This document shows, one piece after another, positions 27,421 to 36,576 of a DNA stretch of 59,457 nt. Origin of the DNA: an uncultured Muribaculaceae bacterium (GTDB taxonomy: Bacteria > Bacteroidota > Bacteroidia > Bacteroidales > Muribaculaceae); assembly GCA_958436175.1 (NCBI GenBank), contig CAUBJF010000014.1, positions 1 to 59,457 of the forward strand. The letters are read 5' to 3'. The translations under genes and the position numbers were made by a program. Under the pieces are notes generated by a model. The model was not told the origin of the DNA. It did not search any database and was given only the letters and a program-made list of their open reading frames with translations. The first letter of the stretch is position 1. Every line of letters starts with the position of its first letter.

Positions 27421-27459
27421 AAAGAAAAATAGGCCGCGTCCAGCGACGCAGCCTATTTT
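27421..27459 (-). terminator. Terminator of the SusCD operon
   Basis: AAAATAGGC (27426-27434) pairs with GCCTATTTT (27451-27459), extended inwards by CGCGTC with GACGCA apart from one mismatch. On the minus strand the stem is followed by TTTTTCTTT. It lies 22 bases after the last operon gene. Confidence 0.87.
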
Positions 27460-27481
27460 CATATGGAGGGATGAGAATGAT

Positions 27482-29029
27482 TTACTTTTCGATGTCGCGA
27501 GTGTTGAAGAGACGACCCATGATCATAGCGGGAAGCACTTTAGTCTTCACAACAGGAATCATAGCAGCTGTAGCGGGATCCTCAGGCTCAGGTTCGGGCA
27601 AACGAGGATTGCTGAGGTCGAGGCGGACTTCAACGGGCACCTTGGGCTGGCCTACTTTCTGAGCTCGCGAGTATGTCCATCGAACCTGTGTACCGGAAAG
27701 GGTGATGACGTTGTTCTTGAACTGACCACCGAGACCCTGCTTGATGAGTTCATCGTAACCATTATCTTCACCAAATGCGAGGTCAGCCTGAGTTGTTACG
27801 CTAACGGTACCGTTGAGACGATCCTTGAAGGGAGTAACAGTTGAGCCGAAAAGGACACAATCCTTGTTAGTAGCGTTGACAGTGGTGTAGACGGGGTTTG
27901 CGGGATCCTGGGTAACGTATCCGGATTCAGCACCGAAGAGGTTCACTATTCGATAAAGACCCTTGGTGAGATTGCTTGCCTGAACGAAAACTTCATATTT
28001 GTGACCGAGATCCTTTGCAAGTTCACCGGCGAAGCCGTCGGTATATTCGCACCAGCCGAGATCAATCCATTCAGGCTCGTCATCGTAACCTGGAATAACA
28101 ACTTTGAACATACCGTTCGAATTTGCAGCATAGATACTTGGCCAATTGAAATTCTCCATACCGATGAAGAGTGTTCCATTAGGCATACGGATTATACCGT
28201 TGGTAACAGTACCTGTATAACCGGCAGAAATTTGCTCTGCAAGTGTCTGGCCGCCAGCCATATTGTTATATGCTCTGGATGTGATATAGACTTCACCATA
28301 ATCGGCCCAAGCCATACCCGTCCAGAATCCACGGGGAACGACAGCGTTGGGATCGGTACAATCGATAACCCAATAGTCGTCAACATCATTGTAATCTCCG
28401 GGCTCATTATAAGGATAAGCTGCTCCGTATGGATCGACAAGACGATAGAGACCGGGGGTAGTCGGGTGTTCCTGGATGGGTACTTCGTAGGTAAGGTTCT
28501 CTACATTGAAGAAAGTAGTCATACAGTCTTCACGATAGATAGCCATAGACTTATCGTTGATGGTACCATCTTCTTCCTTGAAAGTGATAGGCTGCCAGGG
28601 CACGTAGGTTGCTGTCAGAGTTACATAATTCCTTGTGTACTCTGTAGGCTCAATCTCGGGAAGCGTAAGTGTAATATGATAACCAACATTAACTTCTACT
28701 TTCGAAATGTCATATTTCACCTGGAAGCGTGCCGCATTCTCTCCGACAGCGAAAGAAACACTTCCGTCAACAGAGAAAATACCTGCAGGGTCACAATCGA
28801 GGGTGACAGGGGTCGTGAATTCAGTCAGTGTGTCGGCACGATATACGGTGACGTTGAAACTGCTGGAATTGTCCGGAATGCTCACGGTAGTAGCCATCGT
28901 AGGCGAGAAATAAGCAGGCGGATTACCGACCGCCGGTGCCGGGGTGTACTCGACCTCATCTGTACATGCAAAGCTGCCAATCAGCGCGGCACCCGCAAGG
29001 ATGGGAAGAAATATCTTATTGAGATTCAT
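27482..29029 (-). CDS. SusCD-associated surface lipoprotein with a repeated YR-LV-PYG module
   Basis: This 515-residue lipoprotein has its lipid cysteine at C22 (LIGSFAC). An N-terminal Calx-beta-like segment (about 40-145) is followed by two copies of a module: EVPIQ...GLYRLVDPYG (182-202) and EVFVQ...GLYRIVNLFG (346-366), the second preceded by EYTDGF. The same module appears once in the divergent lipoprotein gene at 34313-35554. It is third in the operon after susC and susD, where SusE/SusF-like surface binding proteins are usually encoded, so it probably binds the ligand imported by the pair. The ligand is unknown. Confidence 0.8.
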   Translation of the reverse strand: MNLNKIFLPILAGAALIGSFACTDEVEYTPAPAVGNPPAYFSPTMATTVSIPDNSSSFNVTVYRADTLTEFTTPVTLDCDPAGIFSVDGSVSFAVGENAARFQVKYDISKVEVNVGYHITLTLPEIEPTEYTRNYVTLTATYVPWQPITFKEEDGTINDKSMAIYREDCMTTFFNVENLTYEVPIQEHPTTPGLYRLVDPYGAAYPYNEPGDYNDVDDYWVIDCTDPNAVVPRGFWTGMAWADYGEVYITSRAYNNMAGGQTLAEQISAGYTGTVTNGIIRMPNGTLFIGMENFNWPSIYAANSNGMFKVVIPGYDDEPEWIDLGWCEYTDGFAGELAKDLGHKYEVFVQASNLTKGLYRIVNLFGAESGYVTQDPANPVYTTVNATNKDCVLFGSTVTPFKDRLNGTVSVTTQADLAFGEDNGYDELIKQGLGGQFKNNVITLSGTQVRWTYSRAQKVGQPKVPVEVRLDLSNPRLPEPEPEDPATAAMIPVVKTKVLPAMIMGRLFNTRDIEK

Positions 29030-29053
29030 ATCTTCAAAGTATTAATAGTTAGA

Positions 29054-30685
29054 TTAATTTACACCAAGAGTCTCGTAGCAATCGCTGGGATCCGGGTTGT
29101 TCCAACCTTTGACAGCCTTATTATTATTACCTTCCGTCTGAACCATGCAGAAATTCATCCATGCGGGACGGGTTGTGGTATTGAACTGACGATCAGTGGT
29201 CCAGTTAGTACCTTCGTAGTGACGGATAACGGGTTTGTCGAGACGCTTGTAGTCGAAGAAGATGATACCTTCCAGGAAGAATTCAACACGTTTCTGAAGG
29301 AAAATCTCATCGACAACTTCCTGCTCAGTAGTGCCTTCGCAGACGTAGCTGTCATAACGATATGTCTTCATGAAGGTTTCGATGAGCTGCTTGCCTTCGG
29401 CAGGATTCTGGTGAGCAGCCGCTTCAGCCTGAATGAAGTACATTTCTTCGACACGCATAAGGGGCACACCAACGGCACAAGCGATATCGGATGCTGTCAT
29501 ATTGCCCTGACCGGGTTTAATCTTGAGAGAAACATAGGGCTGTTCTGTCATGTCTTCTGGAAGAGCATCCTTGTCGATGAAGTTTTCACGGCCCTCCAGG
29601 GAGGAGCCTTTAGGAGCTATGAAAGTAAGCTTGCGGAAATCTTCGTTGCTGATCTGATTATAGAGCGAAGCATCGATCATGAGGTAGGGAGCAGCTGCGG
29701 AATAGCCGGTGGTATATTCGTTGGAACTCCAGGAAGTCCAGTTGATAATACCGGTAAGAACGCAGCCATCCTCGGCCACATACTGCATACCAAGCATCCA
29801 GGAGGGAGTCGCGATATCGTTGAAACCGGTAGTGGTGCTAAGCCACTGCGATTCGGTCATAGGTGAACCTTTGTGCTCAGCAATAGCCTTGGCCGCATAT
29901 TCCTGAGCCTTGGCATAGTCTTCATCCCACATATAAGCACGAGCCTTGAGACCATAGACAACGGCGAGGTCGGGAAGGGTCTTGGAAGGACGTGCACCTT
30001 CTACAATGTACTTTTCAGCATTGTCGAGGTCTTCAAGGATAAAGGCAAGCATGTCGTCGTGAGTAGCACGGGGATTTTCGCGTGCTTCAGTTTCCGTTGT
30101 CTTCTCGGTTACGATAGGCACTGTGAGACCTGTAACGGTGTTGCCATCAGCATTGATGGGGCTTGTACCGTCGGTCGGCAAATATTCGTACATACGGGCC
30201 ATATCGAGGTATGCCATAGCACGGTAAGCATAGCCTGTACCGAGGTAGTAGAGATCCCCTGCTCTTTCTGTAATTTCGGGATCAATTGCACCGATAGTAT
30301 TATTGGCTGTCTGAACCAACTTTGTATAGAAATTCCATACCGACTGGTTGTAGATATAGCTCTCGCCCATGAGTTGATTGAGTTCCCAAGCGTTGAACCA
30401 GTCATAGCCCGAAGGCAGTACAGCAAGGTCGCCTGTCATGACATCGCGCACATGCATCATCTGTGCATATCCACAGTCAAAATGCCTGTCATCATCGCCG
30501 AGGACGAAGACAGTGTTCATAAATGCCGGCATCGCCATAGCAGTGGAGCTTGCAGCGAAGGGTGACTCTGTCACCTGGTCCTGCGTAACGCGATCGGTAG
30601 GGATCGTCTCTTCCAGGCAGCCTGTGAGAGTAACCGTCGGCAGGACGAGGGCTGCTGCGATGAAGGGAATATATATTTTTTTCAT
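29054..30685 (-). CDS. RagB/SusD family nutrient-uptake lipoprotein
   Basis: The 543-residue protein is the outer-membrane lipoprotein lid of a SusC/D importer. The lipobox is LTGC, giving C23. The SusD fold is visible as TPR-like helices (YYLGTGYAYRAMAYLDMARMYE; VVYGLKARAYMWDEDYAKAQ) and the C-terminal signature EEMYFIQAEAAAHQNPAEGK, followed by VDEIFLQKRVEFFLEGIIFFDYKR. It starts 19 bases after the susC stop and is followed by the SusE-like lipoprotein. As in other systems it would capture ligand and hand it to the SusC barrel. Ligand specificity cannot be predicted. Confidence 0.95.
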   Translation of the reverse strand: MKKIYIPFIAAALVLPTVTLTGCLEETIPTDRVTQDQVTESPFAASSTAMAMPAFMNTVFVLGDDDRHFDCGYAQMMHVRDVMTGDLAVLPSGYDWFNAWELNQLMGESYIYNQSVWNFYTKLVQTANNTIGAIDPEITERAGDLYYLGTGYAYRAMAYLDMARMYEYLPTDGTSPINADGNTVTGLTVPIVTEKTTETEARENPRATHDDMLAFILEDLDNAEKYIVEGARPSKTLPDLAVVYGLKARAYMWDEDYAKAQEYAAKAIAEHKGSPMTESQWLSTTTGFNDIATPSWMLGMQYVAEDGCVLTGIINWTSWSSNEYTTGYSAAAPYLMIDASLYNQISNEDFRKLTFIAPKGSSLEGRENFIDKDALPEDMTEQPYVSLKIKPGQGNMTASDIACAVGVPLMRVEEMYFIQAEAAAHQNPAEGKQLIETFMKTYRYDSYVCEGTTEQEVVDEIFLQKRVEFFLEGIIFFDYKRLDKPVIRHYEGTNWTTDRQFNTTTRPAWMNFCMVQTEGNNNKAVKGWNNPDPSDCYETLGVN

Positions 30686-30704
30686 TGTTTAAGAGACTGA
30701 TAGA

Positions 30705-33700
30705 TTAGAACTGGATATTGATACCGCCCGAAAGAGCGCGGATGGGCGAATAGTAAGTAGCGTTACCGCCGCCGGTGATAGACAGACGGGGATCGAGACC
30801 CTGGCGCTTGCTCCACAGCCATACGTTGTCGGCGTTGAAGTACACGCGAACCTTGCTGAGCTGGAGCTTGTGGGTGATGTTCTCGGGAAGAGTGAAGCCG
30901 AATACGATGTTTGCAAGGCTGAGATAGGATGCGCTTGTTAGCCAGCGATCGGTACTACGGGCAACATCGTCGTACTGGAGACGAGGAATATTCGAATTCT
31001 TGTTTTCGGGCGTCCATGCATTGAGGATATCGGCGTGGAAGTTGCTGCCGACACCTGTCGAGGTGGGATTACCCATGAGGTTTGCGTAAGTGCTGTCGTA
31101 CATCTGGCCGCCAAGCTGATAGTCGAAGCTAACAGAGAGGTCGAACCATTTGTAGTTAAGGTCAGTGCCGAAACCGCCATAGACAGGAGCGAGGGCCGTC
31201 TTGCAGAGATAGTAGGTTGCACTCTCGTAATCCTTGGTCTTTTCACGATGATCGACAATGGGATTCTTGTTCTCATCCACTATTGTTTCTTCTTTTCCAT
31301 CGACCATATGAGTCTTGTAGACATCACGCCAGAAAAGGGATTCACCTGTTTCAGGGTCTACGCCGGCATACTGCTTAAGGCGATAAGTGTACATGGACTC
31401 ACCTTCGCCATAGAAGAAGTTACTGCTGCTGAAACCGGCAACACCGTCACACCACATTGTGCGGCGCTCTTCGGGAAGACGTGTAATCTTGTTCTTGTAC
31501 CAGGTAAGGTTGGCATTGAGGCTCCATGTGAAGTCCTTAGTGCTGATAACGTCGCCGTGGAGGTCGATTTCGATACCCTGGTTGGCCATATCGCCGATAT
31601 TGGTATAGTAACCTGTCCAGCCCATGGAAGGAGGCAGCGGGAAGAAGAAGAGCATATCCGATGTCTTGCGGTAGAAATATTCTACACTACCGCCGAGTCG
31701 CATGTTGAAGAAGTCGAATTCGGCACCGACGTTGAAGTTACCGGTCTTTTCCCATGTGATATTCTCGTTACCCATCTGGTAGGGGATGATGGAAACCGAA
31801 TTGTTCGAGTTCTCGACAGTATAGGTATTGGTATAGCGCCAGTCGCCGATACGGTCGTTACCCATCTCACCGTAAGAAGCTTTGAGCTTCAACATGTCAA
31901 TCCATGTGTATTCGGCCATAAAGTTCTCCTTGTTGATAAGCCATGCTGCGGAAGCCGACCAGAAGTTACCCCAGCGATGCTTGGGATGGAAACGGCTGGA
32001 ACCGTCGCGACGGAAAGATAAAGAACCGAAGTACTTGCTGTCGTAGTCATACTGGCCACGGAACATATAGCCTTCGTTGTTATAGCTGATAGTGTATGAG
32101 TTGGCATCACGCACAGAAATCATGCCTGCGAGTTCCATGTTGGTGGGGTCGAACATGTTCTTACGCGAACCGGAGAGAATGTAGTCGCGATCCCAGTAGT
32201 TTTCATGAACGAAGGTAGCACCTACGTTGTGAAGACCGAACTTATGATTCCAGTTCAACTGCTGCTGGAAAGTATACGCCATGTTGCGGTAAGCAGTCTT
32301 ATAGACTGTACCGCCATCGGATGCATATTGTCCGTAGTAGGGGTTGGTGAACTGAGTGTTGCGGTATTCATTGAAGTACAGTGCGTTGTTCGATGTGAGA
32401 GTGAAGTCTTCGAGGAAGCGGACGGTAGCATATCCTGTAGCATTGACCGTGTTACCGCTGCGCTGGTTCTTGTCGAAGAGAGCCGAACCGATGGCGTTCG
32501 AATTCGAACCGAGGACAGGACGAAGGAGACCGGTAGCGGCACCTGCACCGTAATCGTACATAGTCAGTCCGTTTTTGTCGGTCATGATGTTGCCCTGACC
32601 GTCACGGATGTAGAGAGGATAGATAGGAGCGATGCTGCTTACGAAAGCGAAGGGGTTTGCGGTAGAACCGGAGGCACCTTCTTCAGAACCGTAGATGTCG
32701 CGTTCGTAGTAGGTGTAGCTCATATCGCCACCGACCTTGAGCCAGCTTTTGGCCTGGGTGTCGGCAGCCAGACGGCCTGTGAAGCGCTTGAAGCCGGACT
32801 GAGGCGTAATACCTGCGTTGTCGAGGTAGCTGGCCGAGAGGAAGAAGTTGCTGTTCTCGCTGCCCTTGGCAATAGAAAGGTTGTATTCCTGACGGAGGCT
32901 GTTCTTATAAGCCGCATCAATCCAGCTGTCAGGGATGATGAGGTGATCCTGACCCTGGTAGTTGATTACCTTGCCGAGAGTAGCGTTAGGATTCAGCTTG
33001 CCGTTGTAGCCGATGAGGGGCTGCCCGGCAGGAAGGTTAAAGATATTGTAACCAAGGGAGTAGTTGTTGCGATCAGTAGCCACGATGTTGTTGTTAGCCC
33101 AACGCATAGCTGCGAGAGGATCCATGTTCTGAGAGTTCATGGCGTAGTTATAGAGGGCTTTGAAGTGGGTCTCGTAGTACATGGCGGGATTCTTGATATA
33201 GTCATAATCCTGCTGGGCGCGAGAGTTGGAGCCGAGCTTGATGTCGACAGTGACACGAGCCTCACCGGACTTGGCGCGCTTGGTAGTGATGATGATGACA
33301 CCGTTTGCACCACGGGCACCGTAGAGAGCGTTGGAAGCGGCATCCTTGAGGACGGTCATGCTCTCGATATCGTTGGTATTGATGGAGTTCATATCGCCCT
33401 GGTAGGGAACACCGTCGAGGACGATAAGAGGATCATTTTCCGCATTGATCGAAGAAATACCACGGATACGGATTGTAGGGCTGTCATTACCCGGGGCACC
33501 GGAAATATTGCTCATCTGCACACCGGCAACCTTACCCTTGATAGCATTAAGAGGGTTCGATACCTGTGCGTTCTCAAGAGTAGCAGCGTCGACCACCGCG
33601 GCCGAACCGGTGAAAGAAGCGCGGGTTGCCGTACCGTAAGCCACGGCGATGACTTCGTCGAGAAGCTCTGTGTCGGAATGAAGGCGGATCTTCAGATTGT

Positions 33701-33959
33701 CGGAAGTAATCTGGACCGTCTGTGTCTTGTAGCCCACATAGGAAACCTGGAGTGTCTTTGTGGCGGCTGGTACTTTCAAAACGAAATTACCGTCGGCGTC
33801 GGTGGCGGCGCCATAGCCGGTTCCCGCCTGAACGGATACGCCGATAAGCGGCTCATCGTTAGCGGCATCTACGACAGTACCTTTGACGGTGCGCGTCTGA
33901 GCCGACGCACATACGCTCAAAGTAATCACTGCCACAAGAAATAGAAACAGCTTTTTCAT
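30705..33959 (-). CDS. SusC/RagA family TonB-linked outer-membrane transporter
   Basis: The 1084-residue protein has a signal peptide (about 1-20, ending ASAQ), a carboxypeptidase-regulatory-like domain (about 24-105; VKGTVVDAANDEPLIGVSVQ), a plug domain with VTVLKDAASNALYGARGANGVIIITTK, the SusC signature, and a large TonB-dependent barrel ending in GGINIQF. There is no STN domain, so no anti-sigma signalling arm is expected. It forms the import channel with SusD next to it. No glycosidase gene lies near; a secreted protease does, so the substrate may be peptide, as known for RagAB of Porphyromonas gingivalis. That is inference. Confidence 0.96.
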   Translation of the reverse strand: MKKLFLFLVAVITLSVCASAQTRTVKGTVVDAANDEPLIGVSVQAGTGYGAATDADGNFVLKVPAATKTLQVSYVGYKTQTVQITSDNLKIRLHSDTELLDEVIAVAYGTATRASFTGSAAVVDAATLENAQVSNPLNAIKGKVAGVQMSNISGAPGNDSPTIRIRGISSINAENDPLIVLDGVPYQGDMNSINTNDIESMTVLKDAASNALYGARGANGVIIITTKRAKSGEARVTVDIKLGSNSRAQQDYDYIKNPAMYYETHFKALYNYAMNSQNMDPLAAMRWANNNIVATDRNNYSLGYNIFNLPAGQPLIGYNGKLNPNATLGKVINYQGQDHLIIPDSWIDAAYKNSLRQEYNLSIAKGSENSNFFLSASYLDNAGITPQSGFKRFTGRLAADTQAKSWLKVGGDMSYTYYERDIYGSEEGASGSTANPFAFVSSIAPIYPLYIRDGQGNIMTDKNGLTMYDYGAGAATGLLRPVLGSNSNAIGSALFDKNQRSGNTVNATGYATVRFLEDFTLTSNNALYFNEYRNTQFTNPYYGQYASDGGTVYKTAYRNMAYTFQQQLNWNHKFGLHNVGATFVHENYWDRDYILSGSRKNMFDPTNMELAGMISVRDANSYTISYNNEGYMFRGQYDYDSKYFGSLSFRRDGSSRFHPKHRWGNFWSASAAWLINKENFMAEYTWIDMLKLKASYGEMGNDRIGDWRYTNTYTVENSNNSVSIIPYQMGNENITWEKTGNFNVGAEFDFFNMRLGGSVEYFYRKTSDMLFFFPLPPSMGWTGYYTNIGDMANQGIEIDLHGDVISTKDFTWSLNANLTWYKNKITRLPEERRTMWCDGVAGFSSSNFFYGEGESMYTYRLKQYAGVDPETGESLFWRDVYKTHMVDGKEETIVDENKNPIVDHREKTKDYESATYYLCKTALAPVYGGFGTDLNYKWFDLSVSFDYQLGGQMYDSTYANLMGNPTSTGVGSNFHADILNAWTPENKNSNIPRLQYDDVARSTDRWLTSASYLSLANIVFGFTLPENITHKLQLSKVRVYFNADNVWLWSKRQGLDPRLSITGGGNATYYSPIRALSGGINIQF

Positions 33960-34065
33960 ACTTAGAAAAAATTAGACATAAATTGATTGATTCAGTTTGT
34001 TCTTTTTAAGCAACAGCTCTACCGCTTTCCCGGCCATCGTCGGGGTGCATGGGTAGGTGTAGGGG

Positions 34066-34097
34066 CAAAGTTAATATATTTATTTCAAAATAGTAAA
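34066..34097 (-). promoter_or_regulatory. Promoter of the SusCD operon
   Basis: On the minus strand TAACTTTG (complement of 34066-34073) matches the -7 box. TTTA (complement of 34094-34097) 20 bases upstream could be the -33 element. The leader to the susC ATG would be about 100 bases. Confidence 0.5.
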
Positions 34098-34256
34098 CAT
34101 TTGGAAAGAAAAAATCGACGTTTTTAACAATTTGGTATGTTTTTGAGCATAAAAACGCCTCCGGCACCACTTTTGTTCCCGTTTCGGACTCATAAGTACA
34201 AAATAGGACCTTGCTTTTTCGTAGTTCAACAAAGGATGCAAGTTAGATAAAAGCCC

Positions 34257-34287
34257 TTGCACTTCTTAATTATTTCTATTAATTTTG
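34257..34287 (+). promoter_or_regulatory. Promoter of the 413-residue lipoprotein gene
   Basis: TAATTTTG at 34280-34287 is a full -7 match, and TTGC at 34257-34260, 19 bases upstream, is near the -33 consensus. It lies 25 bases before the ATG. Confidence 0.55.
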
Positions 34288-34312
34288 CATCGAATCTAAA
34301 CCTGACGAATCC

Positions 34313-35554
34313 ATGAAACGCTTTTTGTCCCTCACTTTGTTGCCTTTCATTTTGATTATGCTCCTTACCACAGGATGCCACAGCGATCCAGAAGGGAGCA
34401 ATGAGCACGAACGTCCCGGACAAGAAGAAACGACGCATATGGTCGCTTTCTCCGCCGGGAATCCCGGCGAAATACTTGTCGGCGAGAACGACGAGGAGAT
34501 ATACCTTATATTATATAGAGAAAGTGCCCGTGGAGCCGAGGAGAGGACCTACGATGTGGCATGCCGAGGCGACGGCTCAGGAATCAAGCCTGAAAGCAAA
34601 GTGACTTTCGGCGCCGGGGCGCAGGAGACTAAGCTACGAGTCAGCATCTTTCCTTCCAGGCTGAAGGACAACAGTCGGACGGAAGTTGAGATCTGCCTCG
34701 TCGGCACGGAGGCAAGTCACAGGCTGATAGTCGTCAAGCCCGCGAAGTCCCACTGGCAGTATGAAACCGCCAAAGGCTTCTTCATCTGTCCCGACGGATG
34801 TCACGAAGTAGAGATAGAAATCGGCATTGACAAAGACAAAAGATGGTACACGGCTACCTCGGATGGTTTCGAACGGCATTTTATGGTCGACAACGACAAT
34901 AGCGTCGTATTGTTGCCCTATGGGGGCGTTGTAGATGCATCGACTATGGCCGACATGAGGATAGAGCCCTCTTTCGCGGTCTCTTCATTGTATAATAAAG
35001 AGGAAGGCTTCTTCGCATTCAATGCAGCGGAGCCGGATATAGCTCCCAACCAGGCCCCGCACCGCGAGTATCTCTGGACGGGCAGCCAGCCGGTCCTCAC
35101 GGAGGCCATATACACCGACGGCTGGCTTGTAGAACATGTAATGACGGCATGGGGAGGACCATGGGCAGCCAAAGACACGCCGTGGAAGGTACTTGTTCAA
35201 GAAAAGGATTCTTCACAGGGTCGGCAGCTGCGCATTCTCGACCCCTACTGCGGCGAATGTCCGCTCGCCATAGCAAATGCTGCTCTGGCAGGCTCGTCTA
35301 TTTGCATTATAGTCCGCGGAGACGGCACAGCTACAATCGAAGAACAGGACATACCCTTTGTCAACAATGATGTCTGGAATTTCAACTTCAGGATAGCGGC
35401 CTACGAGGGAAGAGTCGACGGCAATAAAATCGTCTTCGAGCGTCCGGTGCACAACTGTCTCGGCGACAAGGCTTCGCCATCGGTCGACCAGACATGGAAG
35501 ACGATAACACCGACTATCGTAGAACTTAATCAGTCGAGCATCAGCGACATATAG
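34313..35554 (+). CDS. Surface lipoprotein related to the SusCD-linked lipoprotein
   Basis: The 413-residue protein is a lipoprotein with C22 (LLTTGC). It has an N-terminal Calx-beta-like segment (about 43-142), a middle region with HEVEIEIGIDKDKRWYTA, then a module at about 267-312 (IYTDGWLVEHV ... WKVLVQ ... RILDPYCGE) that aligns with both modules of the lipoprotein at 27482-29029. Its place, divergent from susC, and the shared module suggest the two recognise related ligands. Its 3' end overlaps the convergent acetyltransferase gene by 25 bases. No named family is recognised. Confidence 0.78.
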   Translation: MKRFLSLTLLPFILIMLLTTGCHSDPEGSNEHERPGQEETTHMVAFSAGNPGEILVGENDEEIYLILYRESARGAEERTYDVACRGDGSGIKPESKVTFGAGAQETKLRVSIFPSRLKDNSRTEVEICLVGTEASHRLIVVKPAKSHWQYETAKGFFICPDGCHEVEIEIGIDKDKRWYTATSDGFERHFMVDNDNSVVLLPYGGVVDASTMADMRIEPSFAVSSLYNKEEGFFAFNAAEPDIAPNQAPHREYLWTGSQPVLTEAIYTDGWLVEHVMTAWGGPWAAKDTPWKVLVQEKDSSQGRQLRILDPYCGECPLAIANAALAGSSICIIVRGDGTATIEEQDIPFVNNDVWNFNFRIAAYEGRVDGNKIVFERPVHNCLGDKASPSVDQTWKTITPTIVELNQSSISDI

Positions 35555-36576
35555 GGGCGACGCGTCGGCAGTCCGAAGATTTTGCCTGTCTTCTCGTTGC
35601 AGAAAAGGAGAAGCGCGAGGATTTCGATATCTACATCGAGGTCGGGCTTGCTTATATCGGCTGTGCGGCTGCAAGTTCCTTTGTCGATGACGAATACAGC
35701 ATTATTGTCCGGTATTTCGGGGTCGTGAACGCGTATGGAAGTGCTGACAGTCTTATGATCGGCAGCCATGGCCGAGAGAACGGCACCCGGATCGACGACG
35801 CGGAGCATACCGAAGGGATGCAGGAACTCCTTCAGGCCGCTCAGCGGCGGACGCATGACAGTGAACGGCCTCTCCCCTACCCTCTTACGCAGTTCGGCAA
35901 GCACGCTGTCGGCCATCATGGACGTATCGGCAAGCAGACAGCGTACGGAGACAGGGCTATCGGCGGCTTTTTTGTCGTAAGTGGCGAAGAGGCAGGCTCT
36001 TGCCAGAGTCTCGTCCTCCATGAATATGACTTCATGTCCGGATTCGAAGGCATTGTCACTCATGACAGCCTCGAACTGCGACAGACTATGTACAGGCCCG
36101 GCACCGACAGTGTCCTCGAGGGCACGGAAAGCATCGTAGGAGGGCTCGACGACTCGTGCATCACCTTTGGGGAAAGGATGGAGCGAAGTATATCGTTCAC
36201 GGTCGACATAGAAGACCTTGGCGTATCCGAAACGGCGATAGAAGAAGAAGAGATGCTCATCGGCAGGGATGAGTTCGCAGAATGCATAGCCACGCCTTTT
36301 GGCCTCCTGGAGCGACTGTCGCATGAGCTCGGAAGCAAAGCCCCTGGAGCGACATTCGGGACGCGTAGCGACACAGCTCACATAACCGGACCTAAGTTCC
36401 GCAGAACTGTAACGGAATGCATAGTCTTCCATAAGGAGTGTCGCGGCGGCACGTCCGCATCCGTCCTTGATGATGAAGATATCGTCTTCATCAATACGCG
36501 AGAAAAACCACTCGCACCAGGGAGCGGGATCCTTGAAAACAAGGCGATAGATATCTTTGAATTGATCGAGTTTCAT
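35530..36576 (-). CDS. GNAT family N-acetyltransferase
   Basis: The 348-residue protein has an N-terminal GNAT domain with the acetyl-CoA loop ECRSRGFASELMRQSL and the strand pair around FFYRRFGYAKVFYVDRERY, and a C-terminal half that may be a second degenerate GNAT/SCP-like domain as in Eis-type enzymes. I start at MKLDQFKD because its ATG overlaps the ndh stop by four bases (ATGA); a longer frame would run into ndh. The substrate is unknown. Coupled translation with ndh is likely, though a biochemical link is not obvious. Confidence 0.85.
   Translation of the reverse strand: MKLDQFKDIYRLVFKDPAPWCEWFFSRIDEDDIFIIKDGCGRAAATLLMEDYAFRYSSAELRSGYVSCVATRPECRSRGFASELMRQSLQEAKRRGYAFCELIPADEHLFFFYRRFGYAKVFYVDRERYTSLHPFPKGDARVVEPSYDAFRALEDTVGAGPVHSLSQFEAVMSDNAFESGHEVIFMEDETLARACLFATYDKKAADSPVSVRCLLADTSMMADSVLAELRKRVGERPFTVMRPPLSGLKEFLHPFGMLRVVDPGAVLSAMAADHKTVSTSIRVHDPEIPDNNAVFVIDKGTCSRTADISKPDLDVDIEILALLLFCNEKTGKIFGLPTRRPYMSLMLD

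Larger units (their letters stand above)
33960..34312. other. Divergent intergenic region between susC and the 413-residue lipoprotein gene
   Basis: The 353 bases hold the divergent promoters listed separately and a susC leader of about 100 bases. The leader is C-rich just after its start and has a short inverted repeat around 34030-34046 (CCCG with CGGG). I find no open frame with coding character and no recognised riboswitch. Between the promoters (about 34100-34255) the sequence is AT-rich and may hold regulator sites. Confidence 0.6.

Noticed and set aside
28001..29866. Long plus-strand open frame of 621 codons across the susD and lipoprotein genes
   Set aside because: It lies antisense to two clearly real genes, has a Cys-, Ile- and His-rich composition with no domain, and arises from the codon bias of the opposite strand.
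32205..33944. Plus-strand open frame of 579 codons across susC
   Set aside because: It is antisense to a protein with full SusC motifs. The Val-rich, repetitive translation matches no protein pattern.
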